In this document: positions 1 through 5,112 of the stretch, piece by piece
Numbering within the stretch: the first letter of the stretch is position 1
Layout: each line of letters opens with the position of its first letter
Assembly (NCBI GenBank): GCA_963593685.1
Contig: CAVBBP010000093.1
Coordinates: 1 to 5,112, forward strand
Source of the DNA: W0P28-013 sp963593685
GTDB taxonomy: Bacteria; Bacteroidota; Bacteroidia; Bacteroidales; Paludibacteraceae
Reading direction: 5' to 3'
Length of the DNA: 5,112 bases
Translations under genes and position numbers: made by a program
Notes under the pieces: generated by a model
The model's database searches: none
What the model was told of the DNA's origin: nothing
What the model saw: only the letters and a program-made list of their open reading frames with translations

Positions 1-63
1 GACTCGAACCCACGACATTCAGAACCACAATCTGACGCTCTAACCAACTGAACTACATCCACC
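1..63 (-). tRNA. tRNA-His (anticodon GTG), 3' end cut off by the window edge
   Basis: Read on the minus strand, this is a tRNA that starts at 63 and runs off the left edge in the T arm. The acceptor 5' strand GTGGATG (62-56) is preceded by an encoded extra G at 63, the G-1 typical of tRNA-His. T8-A9 follow, then a D arm, an anticodon stem TCAGA/TCTGA (35-31 and 23-19) and the loop TTGTGGT (30-24), with anticodon GTG at 28-26. The T-arm sequence GGGTTCGAGTC reaches base 1. The end of the T stem, the 3' acceptor strand and any encoded CCA lie outside the window. The anticodon and G-1 together make the histidine identity secure. Confidence 0.97.
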
Positions 64-78
64 ATCGGTTTTGCGGTG

Positions 79-110
79 CAAAGGTACAAAAAAAACTAAT
101 AACGACCAAA
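79..110 (-). promoter_or_regulatory. Bacteroidetes-type promoter of tRNA-His
   Basis: On the minus strand TTTG (110-107) is separated by exactly 20 nt from TACCTTTG (86-79). This matches the Bacteroidetes primary-sigma consensus TTTG-N19-21-TAnnTTTG. Transcription would start around 71-74, about 10 nt before the tRNA 5' end at 63. The promoter lies inside the 62-bp gap shared with the divergent alkylation-repair gene, for which I find no comparable plus-strand -7 box. Confidence 0.88.
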
Positions 111-125
111 CGCAGAAAACAAAAA

Positions 126-785
126 ATGAACGATCGGCAAATGCAAGATAATGAGCAAGTTACGAACAACGCCAGAGAAATTCGGCGGCTCATAGCGGCT
201 TCGATGGACGGTGTAACCGCCGAAAAAATGCGCCAAAACGGCATCGGTTACGCCAAAAATTTCGGGGTGGCACTGCCCCGCTTGCGCGAAATTGCCGCCC
301 AATTCCAACCCGATGCGCTGCTGGCAGCCGCACTCTGGCAAATAGGCAGCCGCGAAAGCATGATTGCGGCACTGCTGCTCACGCCGCCCGACAGTCTGAC
401 GCTCGCCGAAGCCGCGCAACTGGCCGAAAAATTGGCTACCAACGAACTGACCGAAATTGCCGCCGCCAATCTCTTTGCCAAAATGCCAAACGCCGCCGAA
501 TTTGTGGCGCAGATGGCGGAAAAAGGCGGACAAAAAGGGCTGTTTGTGGCCATTTGCACCGCCACACACGCCGCCGACAGGTTGAACGATGCACAGTTGG
601 AACGGTTGGCGCAAAAAATCGGCGAAAGCGACCTCGATATGGCTACCGCAAACGCCGCCACTACCCTATTCATGCGCCTCGGCGAGATGCAGCAGCACCA
701 AAACTGCGCCGCAAACGCCATCAACACACTGCGGCAGTCGCCAAACGCACTCTGCCAACGCATGGCCGATTGGCTATCGTGCTGA
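126..785 (+). CDS. DNA alkylation repair (AlkD-like) HEAT-repeat protein
   Basis: This 219-residue, all-helical, alanine-rich protein resembles the short 'DNA alkylation repair protein' family common in Bacteroidales. The AlkD superfamily folds as a HEAT-like superhelix that binds DNA; characterised members remove N3- or N7-alkylated bases. Family signatures visible here are NFGV at residues 45-48, followed by a Pro-x-Leu-Arg-x-Ile-Ala helix (51-57), and an LW...RE pattern (Leu70, Trp71, Arg76, Glu77). No signal peptide or membrane segment is seen, so it should be cytoplasmic. I cannot align the Trp/Asp/Arg catalytic set of Bacillus AlkD with confidence, so glycosylase activity is unproven and a DNA-binding role is possible. 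The start at 126 follows an A-rich stretch (116-125) with no Shine-Dalgarno, usual for this phylum. An in-frame Met at 141 is an alternative, since the first 15 or so residues are polar and look poorly conserved. It ends 3 bp from the convergent nuclease gene. Confidence 0.82.
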   Translation: MNDRQMQDNEQVTNNAREIRRLIAASMDGVTAEKMRQNGIGYAKNFGVALPRLREIAAQFQPDALLAAALWQIGSRESMIAALLLTPPDSLTLAEAAQLAEKLATNELTEIAAANLFAKMPNAAEFVAQMAEKGGQKGLFVAICTATHAADRLNDAQLERLAQKIGESDLDMATANAATTLFMRLGEMQQHQNCAANAINTLRQSPNALCQRMADWLSC

Positions 786-793
786 AAATCAGC
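781..793. other. Short palindrome spanning both convergent stop codons
   Basis: GCTGA (781-785), AAA, TCAGC (789-793) is a perfect 5-bp inverted repeat with a 3-nt loop. The plus-strand stop TGA (783-785) and the minus-strand stop TGA (791-789) sit in its opposite arms. It might act as a small bidirectional 3'-end hairpin, but neither strand has a convincing U-tract after it, so I do not call it a terminator. Confidence 0.4.
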
Positions 794-3614
794 GGTTACA
801 AATCTGCTTGAAGTTGCAATACTTGCACTTTTCTGTGTCGTCGGTGCAGAAAAATGGCTGTTCTGGATTGAAAATTTCGGTCAAACAGTCGTTTAACGCT
901 TGCCGAAAATCGGCTTCGTAGCCGCCAAAATCAGAAACTGCGACAGCCGATTTTTTTTCGCCATGTGTAATTTCGTAGTCCGCCAGATTGCGCAACTCGT
1001 AAATAATCGGCTTCAGCGTCGCCGACGGATGTTTTTCGTGGTAGAGCAAGGCGTAGAAAAAGGTCTGCAAAACGGCTTTTGGCCGCTCCTTGTTTTTGCT
1101 GTCGAACAGGCTCGCCATCGCTTTGAAATTCTTTTCGACACGCCCCGTTTTGTAATCGACAATGTGCGCCAAACCCTCCTTCTCGTCCACACGGTCGATA
1201 ATGCCTTTCACATTGATTTTCAAGCCGTTGTCGAGCGTCAGAGTCGTTTTCATGCGCTCTTCGGAGCAACAATAGCGGAACGGCGCGCGCACATCGCGGT
1301 CGAAGGCGAGCGTTTTCTGCACATAGGTGCGAATGATGTGCGCAATCAGCAAATTTTGCCCCAACAGCGGCATTTTTTTGCCTTTGTAAAACACCTCGGC
1401 GAAGGCTTGGCTCAGATATTCGTCGATTTGGTGCTGCGATTTAACGAGCGTGTCCAACGCCTCTTTCGTCAGCATTTTCCCGACATACGGCTTGTAGAGC
1501 AACTCCATCACGCGGTGAAAAATGGAGCCGAAAGTGTTTGCCTCCACCGTTTCGCTCACATCGTCGGCGGTGGTTAGCCCCTCGATTTTTGAGTAGTAGA
1601 AGCGCATCGGACAGTCGATGTAGGCGTTGATGTCGCTGGCCGAGATATATTTTTCGGAATTTTCGGTGCAGAAAGCGCGCAGACGCTCCGCCACAACGCC
1701 CTCTTTCGCCACTTTTGCGTCCCCTTTTGCGTCGGCCATCACCTCGTAGCCCACCGATTTTTTGCACAACGGCAGATTGTAGAGATATTCCAACTGCGCA
1801 GCGTAGCGGCTCAATTCGCCATGCTGCCCGTCGGTACGCGAATCGTAGATGAGAAAAACGCGGCGAGCGCGATAAATCAGGCGGTAGAAATTGTAGGCAA
1901 AAATGGCATCGTGGTATTCGTGCGTGGGCAGCCCAAAAGCACGGCGCAGATTGTACGGAATAATCGACGGCGCACTGTTTTTGCGTGGAAAAATGCCCTC
2001 GTTGAACGCGGCAATCACCACATTTTCGAAGTCGAGCGCGCGCGTTTCGAGCGTTCCCATCAGTTGCAGTCCTTCGACGGGTTCGCCCTTGAACGACACC
2101 GTTTGGCCGGCTGTGAGTTGCGACAACAGGCGTAAAAATGTCTCCTTCTCGATATCCATCGAAAATGTGCGCAAATTGGCTGCCACACGGTTGATTGCCG
2201 CCTTGTAGCGCGCAAAAAACTCCGTTTCGATGCGGTCGGTGTCGCTTAGTTGCGCCAAGCGGTCGATGACATCGGCAAAATAGGCGACAAAATCCGCCGT
2301 TGTTTCGACAGAGCGGAAAATTGCGGCGAGCAAATCGCAATTTTTGAACTCATCGACCGACACCAAAAAGAGATTTTCCTTGCGAATGCGTTCGACCAGT
2401 GCGCTCACCGCCTCGGTTTCACGTTCGGCAATCAGTGGGTGATTGAGCACCGCCAGCACATGTTTGTAGTAGAAATGCGGCGTGCCGCTAATCGTGCGGC
2501 AGTTGCGTTGCGCGGCGGCGATATGCTCGACCAACGCCGCCACAGGCGTGAGCGACAGCGGGTAACCCATCGTTACATTCACCGCCGCCACCGAAGCGGG
2601 AATGGCGTGCAACTGCGGAATGAGCAACTGCTCGTTGGGCAGCACTACCACCGTGCGCAAATTGGCGTTGTCGGGATTTTCGGCCTGCAATTCGCTCAAA
2701 ATGCGGTACACCTGCTTGGTCTGCCCAATGTCCGACGGAATGGCAACCAACTCTATCTGGCGGTCGGTCGGCGTTTCGGGCGCATCGAGCGTGTAGCGTG
2801 CGCGAAAACGCTTGTTTTCTGCCACAAATTGCGCTGCAATGTTGCCGTTGGCAGCGATTTCGGGCGATTGATAGTCGAAATAGAAGTCGCCAATGCCCCT
2901 TTTCTGACACTTTTCGAGCAGTGCCGCTTCGGATTTGGTCAAAGCGTTGAAACCGACAAACACCACGCGCTCGTAGTCGAGTTTCAGGTCGCAGTCCGAG
3001 TCGATAACATCGCGAAAAATCATGCCGTCGTAGCCAATGCCCCGCTGGCGCAAATCGGCTTTGAAAACGGTGTAAAGTTCGAACAATTTCGCCCAAATTT
3101 CGGAGAATTGCTGTTTGTAATCGCCCTTTTTATCGGAAGAATTGTCCGTTTTGTTTGGCAGAAATACCTTCCAAAACTGCGCAACAATCGCCCGTTTTTC
3201 GTCGTCGAGCCAACTGAAATCGCTCTCCAACTCTTTCAAATCGCCGATATTGCGAAAAATTTGCTCCGCATCGGCCATATATTTGTCGATGTCGTCGAAA
3301 TCGGCCAAAAGCATCTCGCCAAAGGAGCAAAAACGGTCGAACGGTTCTTCGCTGCCCGTAACTTGGCGATAGGCGTTGAACAAAGCGAATTGCAGCGTTA
3401 CCCTATCGGTCTGCAACAGGTTCGACGCGCGAAAAAAGAGGTCGTTGATGGCAAAAATGTCGGGCGCAAACAATGGCTGCTGCGCCACACGCGCCAATGC
3501 TTGACGAAAAAAAAGCCCCGCACGGCGGTTGGGAAAAACAAACGCCACATTTCTCAAACGGTCGCCATAGTCGGCGTAGTAGCGTTGCGCTATCTGCTGC
3601 AAAAAAGGAGTCAT
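789..3614 (-). CDS. AddB-like PD-(D/E)XK nuclease with Fe-S cysteine set
   Basis: A protein of 941 residues from the chosen start. It resembles the Bacteroidetes 'PD-(D/E)XK nuclease family protein', a relative of AddB/RexB, the subunit that pairs with an AddA helicase-nuclease to resect double-strand breaks for RecA. The N-terminal FPNRRAGLFF (27-36) sits where AddB carries a Walker A motif, but no GKS/GKT is present. A helicase-like segment (about 517-545, with ETRALDFENV and EGIFPRK) recalls UvrD-family motifs. The C-terminal nuclease shows His700 in GSIFHRVMELL, Asp807 in GIIDR, Asp820-x-Lys822 in VDYKTG, and Gln850 in QTFFYALLY. Cys668 plus Cys930-X2-Cys933-X5-Cys939 reproduces the C...CX2CX5C iron-sulfur arrangement described for AddB. 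The frame is open up to an ATG at 3677. I prefer 3614 because MTPFLQQIA there resembles relatives' N-termini and a -7 box (3649-3642) lies between the two ATGs. No AddA gene lies beside it: tdh is divergent upstream and the AlkD-like gene converges downstream. Confidence 0.88.
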   Translation of the reverse strand: MTPFLQQIAQRYYADYGDRLRNVAFVFPNRRAGLFFRQALARVAQQPLFAPDIFAINDLFFRASNLLQTDRVTLQFALFNAYRQVTGSEEPFDRFCSFGEMLLADFDDIDKYMADAEQIFRNIGDLKELESDFSWLDDEKRAIVAQFWKVFLPNKTDNSSDKKGDYKQQFSEIWAKLFELYTVFKADLRQRGIGYDGMIFRDVIDSDCDLKLDYERVVFVGFNALTKSEAALLEKCQKRGIGDFYFDYQSPEIAANGNIAAQFVAENKRFRARYTLDAPETPTDRQIELVAIPSDIGQTKQVYRILSELQAENPDNANLRTVVVLPNEQLLIPQLHAIPASVAAVNVTMGYPLSLTPVAALVEHIAAAQRNCRTISGTPHFYYKHVLAVLNHPLIAERETEAVSALVERIRKENLFLVSVDEFKNCDLLAAIFRSVETTADFVAYFADVIDRLAQLSDTDRIETEFFARYKAAINRVAANLRTFSMDIEKETFLRLLSQLTAGQTVSFKGEPVEGLQLMGTLETRALDFENVVIAAFNEGIFPRKNSAPSIIPYNLRRAFGLPTHEYHDAIFAYNFYRLIYRARRVFLIYDSRTDGQHGELSRYAAQLEYLYNLPLCKKSVGYEVMADAKGDAKVAKEGVVAERLRAFCTENSEKYISASDINAYIDCPMRFYYSKIEGLTTADDVSETVEANTFGSIFHRVMELLYKPYVGKMLTKEALDTLVKSQHQIDEYLSQAFAEVFYKGKKMPLLGQNLLIAHIIRTYVQKTLAFDRDVRAPFRYCCSEERMKTTLTLDNGLKINVKGIIDRVDEKEGLAHIVDYKTGRVEKNFKAMASLFDSKNKERPKAVLQTFFYALLYHEKHPSATLKPIIYELRNLADYEITHGEKKSAVAVSDFGGYEADFRQALNDCLTEIFNPEQPFFCTDDTEKCKYCNFKQICNR

Positions 3615-3641
3615 CGCTGCTGTCTGATTTTCTATTTTGTG

Positions 3642-3649
3642 CAAATATA
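3642..3649 (-). promoter_or_regulatory. -7 box for the AddB-like nuclease gene
   Basis: TATATTTG on the minus strand (3649-3642) matches TAnnTTTG and is followed by CAC, as in both tRNA promoters of this window. Transcription would begin near 3634-3637, giving a leader of about 20 nt to the ATG at 3614. No clear TTTG is found 19-21 nt upstream, so the -33 half is weak. Confidence 0.6.
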
Positions 3650-3671
3650 CTACTTTTTTTTCGCCTTTGTG

Positions 3672-3701
3672 TTGCATTTCGAAAATAAATATCTATTTTT
3701 G
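3672..3701 (+). promoter_or_regulatory. Candidate promoter of tdh
   Basis: TATTTTTG at 3694-3701 fits the Bacteroidetes -7 box TAnnTTTG. A TTG at 3672-3674 lies 19 nt upstream, an acceptable though minimal -33 element. I found no better plus-strand match closer to tdh: CAATTTTG (3804-3811) and CCAATTTG (3876-3883) both lack the TA. If used, transcription starts near 3707 and tdh has an unusually long leader. The T-rich background raises the chance of a coincidental match. Confidence 0.5.
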
Positions 3702-3727
3702 CTCACACAAAAAAAGTGAGGAGTGAT

Positions 3728-3740
3728 GCGGCAGAGCCGC
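3728..3740 (+). other. GC-rich hairpin in the tdh leader
   Basis: GCGGC-AGA-GCCGC is a perfect 5-bp stem with a 3-nt loop, extendable by one T-A pair (3727/3741). It stands out in an otherwise AT-rich leader and lies about 20 nt after the predicted transcription start. No U-run follows, so it does not look like an intrinsic terminator. It could stabilise or structure the 5' end of the transcript. Confidence 0.55.
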
Positions 3741-3789
3741 AATTTCAAAATTTCAAATTCAACAATTAGAAACATAGAAACTTAGAAAC
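3741..3789 (+). repeat. 8-nt periodic repeats, first block
   Basis: AATTTCAA occurs twice in tandem (3741-3748, 3749-3756). After a short gap comes TTAGAAAC (3766-3773), ATAGAAAC (3774-3781) and TTAGAAAC (3782-3789), all on an exact 8-nt period. TTTCAAATT at 3751-3759 is the reverse complement of AATTTGAAA at 3878-3886 in the last block, so the two ends of the leader could pair, though the sequence is of low complexity. Confidence 0.7.
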
Positions 3790-3790
3790 A

Positions 3791-3810
3791 AAAATTGCGA
3801 TAGCAATTTT
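3791..3810 (+). other. AT-rich hairpin in the tdh leader
   Basis: AAAATTGC (3791-3798), loop GATA, GCAATTTT (3803-3810) is a perfect 8-bp stem with a 4-nt loop. The 3' arm ends in four T, followed by GAG rather than a longer U-run, so it is a poor terminator. It interrupts the repeat blocks, with GAAAC-type units on either side. Confidence 0.6.
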
Positions 3811-3840
3811 GAGAAACTAGAAACCAACACCAGTGCGTTA

Positions 3841-3911
3841 AACTTATCAACTTATCAACCAATCAACTAATCAACCCAATTTGAAACTCTGAAACTTGAA
3901 AATAGAAATCC
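3841..3911 (+). repeat. 8-nt periodic repeats, second block
   Basis: Four tandem 8-mers, AACTTATC (twice), AACCAATC and AACTAATC, fill 3841-3872, and a partial unit AACC follows. After a short gap come TTTGAAAC (3880-3887) and TCTGAAAC (3888-3895), then a degenerate unit at 3896-3903, again on an 8-nt step. Two 7-nt-spaced units, GAGAAAC and TAGAAAC, lie just before at 3811-3824. The array stops about 13 nt before the tdh start codon. Confidence 0.75.
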
Positions 3912-3924
3912 CATTAACAAAATC

Positions 3925-4950
3925 ATGAAAGCACTTGTAAAAAAATATCCGAAGCGCGGCATCTGGATGGAAGATGTGCCTGTGCCAAAAATCGGCGTGA
4001 ACGATGTACTCATCAAGATAAAAAAGACGGCCATCTGCGGCACCGACCTACACATTTATAAGTGGGACGATTTTTCGCAAAAAACCACGCCAACGCCACT
4101 CACCATCGGCCACGAATATGTCGGCACTATCGTCGAAATTGGGGCTGGCGTGCGCAACTGCCGCGTGGGCGACCGCGTAACAGGCGAAGGACACATTGCC
4201 TGCGGGCACTGCCGCAACTGCCGCCGTGGCAAACTGCATGTCTGCGAAAATTCGATAAGCGTGGGCGTAACGCGCGACGGTGCTTTTGCCGAATATCTCT
4301 GCCTACCCGAAAGCAATGTGGTAAAACTCGACGACACCATTCCCGACGATGTAGCCGCCATTATGGACCCCTTTGGCAACGCCACACACACCGCTTTGGC
4401 TTTTCCGGTGCTCGGCGAAGATGTGCTGATAACAGGCGCAGGACTCATCGGCACTATGGCCACAGGCATCTGTCGATTTGCTGGGGCGCGCCATGTGGTG
4501 GTTACCGACTTGAGCGACTACCGATTGGCGATAGCGCGCAAAATGGGGGCGACCATCTGCGTCAATCCCAGCAAAGGGCAATCGGTCAAAGGAGCGATGC
4601 AGGAGTTGGGCATCAAAGGGTTCGATGTCGGTTTGGAGATGTCGGGCTCGCCAGCCGCCTTCCGCGAGATGATCGATGCCATGTACAAAGGCTCGAATAT
4701 CGCACAATTAGGCATTTTGCCGCCCACCACCACGGTCGATTGGAGCGAAATTATCTTCAATGCGCTTACCATAAAGGGCATTTACGGGCGCCAAATGTGG
4801 GAAACATGGTACAAAATGCGCCAGATGTTGCTCTCTGGCCTCGACCTATTGCCAGTCATCACGCACCGCCTCAAAGTGGCTGATTTTCAGCAAGGTTTCG
4901 ACATTATGGAGAGCGGTTTATGCGGCAAAGTGATACTCGATTGGGAGTAA
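3925..4950 (+). CDS. tdh: L-threonine 3-dehydrogenase (zinc-dependent, medium-chain)
   Basis: It oxidises L-threonine with NAD+ to 2-amino-3-ketobutyrate in the cytoplasm, which 2-amino-3-ketobutyrate CoA ligase (Kbl) then cleaves to glycine and acetyl-CoA. The 341 residues match the length of E. coli Tdh, with close similarity along the whole chain. An N-terminal GroES-like domain carries the catalytic zinc site (Cys38 in AICGTD, His63-Glu64 in GHEYVG, Asp148 in DPFGNA), the conserved His90, and the structural zinc set Cys93, Cys96, Cys99, Cys107. The Rossmann fold shows GAGLIG at 171-176 and Asp195 for the NAD ribose. The C-terminal part keeps IKGIYGR and the SGL-D-L-P-ITHR segment typical of Tdh, which separates it from sorbitol and other alcohol dehydrogenases. 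The start at 3925 matches the family N-terminus MKAL; no Shine-Dalgarno is seen. No kbl lies beside it and the gene appears monocistronic, with tRNA-Val next. All key residues are intact. Confidence 0.96.
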   Translation: MKALVKKYPKRGIWMEDVPVPKIGVNDVLIKIKKTAICGTDLHIYKWDDFSQKTTPTPLTIGHEYVGTIVEIGAGVRNCRVGDRVTGEGHIACGHCRNCRRGKLHVCENSISVGVTRDGAFAEYLCLPESNVVKLDDTIPDDVAAIMDPFGNATHTALAFPVLGEDVLITGAGLIGTMATGICRFAGARHVVVTDLSDYRLAIARKMGATICVNPSKGQSVKGAMQELGIKGFDVGLEMSGSPAAFREMIDAMYKGSNIAQLGILPPTTTVDWSEIIFNALTIKGIYGRQMWETWYKMRQMLLSGLDLLPVITHRLKVADFQQGFDIMESGLCGKVILDWE

Positions 4951-4976
4951 TCAACAGGTTGTTGAAAACTTTTTTT
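4951..4976 (+). terminator. Possible weak intrinsic terminator of tdh
   Basis: TCAACA-GGT-TGTTGA (4951-4965) starts directly after the tdh stop codon and forms a 6-bp stem. AAAC and then seven T (4970-4976) follow. The stem is short and AT-rich, and four bases separate it from the T-run, so termination may be partial. It separates tdh from the tRNA-Val promoter. Confidence 0.5.
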
Positions 4977-4995
4977 GCATTTTTTTGTCAAAAAA

Positions 4996-5027
4996 TTTGG
5001 TGGGTACAAAAAATAGTTCTACCTTTG
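4996..5027 (+). promoter_or_regulatory. Bacteroidetes-type promoter of tRNA-Val
   Basis: TTTG (4996-4999), a 20-nt spacer and TACCTTTG (5020-5027), followed by CAC, match the Bacteroidetes consensus. Spacer length and the 11-nt TACCTTTGCAC are identical to those of the tRNA-His promoter at the other end of the window. Transcription should start near 5032-5035, about 20 nt before the tRNA. Confidence 0.9.
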
Positions 5028-5052
5028 CACTCGCAATTCGGAAACGAAGCGC

Positions 5053-5112
5053 GGGCGCTTAGCTCAGTTGGTTCAGAGCGTCTGCCTTACAAGCAGAGGG
5101 TCGGGGGTTCGA
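5053..5112 (+). tRNA. tRNA-Val (anticodon TAC), 3' end cut off by the window edge
   Basis: The acceptor 5' strand GGGCGCT (5053-5059) is followed by T8-A9 and a D arm with stem GCTC/GAGC. The anticodon stem is TCTGC/GCAGA (5081-5085, 5093-5097) with loop CTTACAA, placing anticodon TAC at 5088-5090. A 5-nt variable loop and the T stem GGGGG lead into TTCGA at the window end. The rest of the T arm and the acceptor 3' strand are missing. Further tRNA genes may follow beyond the edge, but none can be seen. Confidence 0.96.

Larger units (their letters stand above)
3615..3924. other. 310-bp divergent intergenic region between the nuclease gene and tdh
   Basis: I see no credible protein or RNA gene here. 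The left part (3615-3705) is AT-rich and holds outward-facing -7 boxes for both neighbours, about 45 bp apart. The right part (3706-3924) would be the 5' leader of tdh, about 215 nt if the plus-strand promoter is correct. It contains a GC-rich hairpin, an AT-rich hairpin and several short arrays of 8-nt repeats, listed separately. G is scarce between the hairpins, unlike in the neighbouring coding DNA. Confidence 0.75.

Noticed and set aside
900..1577. 225-codon plus-strand open frame opposite the nuclease C-terminus
   Set aside because: It is antisense to the Fe-S/PD-(D/E)XK domain coding region, with no family resemblance or promoter.
2250..3719. 489-codon plus-strand open frame opposite the nuclease gene
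   Set aside because: It lies almost wholly antisense to a gene with clear family motifs and conserved catalytic residues; its translation shows no recognisable domain. It is a shadow of the codon bias on the other strand.
3702..3720. CTCAC/GTGAG inverted repeat with a 9-nt A-rich loop
   Set aside because: The stem is short with a long loop, overlaps the predicted tdh transcription start and has no U-tract, so it is too weak to call as an operator or terminator.
3726..3785. Possible 19-codon leader peptide in the tdh leader, preceded by AGGAG
   Set aside because: AGGAG is only 2 nt from the ATG, too close for normal initiation. The peptide has just two threonines, and the frame runs through the hairpin and repeats, so an attenuation peptide is not supported.
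3741..3911. CRISPR array or integration-site explanation for the repeats
   Set aside because: Units are only 8 nt, contiguous and degenerate, with no unique spacers of regular length and no cas or integrase genes nearby.
4062..4883. 273-codon second-frame open frame inside tdh
   Set aside because: It lies in the +1/+2 frame of a full-length, well-recognised enzyme gene and gives a low-complexity Arg/His-rich translation.

Overview
This 5.1-kb window looks chromosomal and comes from a member of the Bacteroidota, most likely order Bacteroidales. The main evidence is promoter grammar. Both tRNA genes carry a textbook TTTG-N20-TACCTTTG promoter, the Bacteroidetes -33/-7 type, and two further TAnnTTTG boxes sit in the large intergenic region. 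The protein genes start without a well-placed Shine-Dalgarno sequence behind A-rich leaders, and the two repair proteins resemble families I know from Bacteroidales.

Layout, left to right: (1) tRNA-His(GTG) on the minus strand, cut by the left edge, with its promoter at 79-110. (2) A 219-residue HEAT-like protein of the DNA alkylation repair (AlkD-like) family on the plus strand (126-785). (3) After only 3 bp, and convergent with it, a large minus-strand gene for an AddB-like PD-(D/E)XK nuclease with an iron-sulfur cysteine set. Its start is better placed at 3614 than at the longest-frame ATG at 3677, because a -7 box lies between the two. (4) A 310-bp divergent intergenic region (3615-3924) holding one promoter candidate for each direction, two hairpins and a run of 8-nt-periodic A-rich repeats in the leader of the next gene. 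(5) tdh, a full-length zinc-dependent L-threonine 3-dehydrogenase (3925-4950, plus). (6) A weak terminator, then the promoter and first 60 nt of tRNA-Val(TAC), cut by the right edge.

The two convergent genes both belong to DNA-repair families (alkylation damage and double-strand-break end processing), but they have separate promoters, so a functional link is only suggested by position. tdh begins threonine catabolism to glycine; its usual partner kbl is not here. No mobile element, CRISPR array or clearly new multi-gene system is visible. The least explained stretch is the repeat-and-hairpin leader of tdh.
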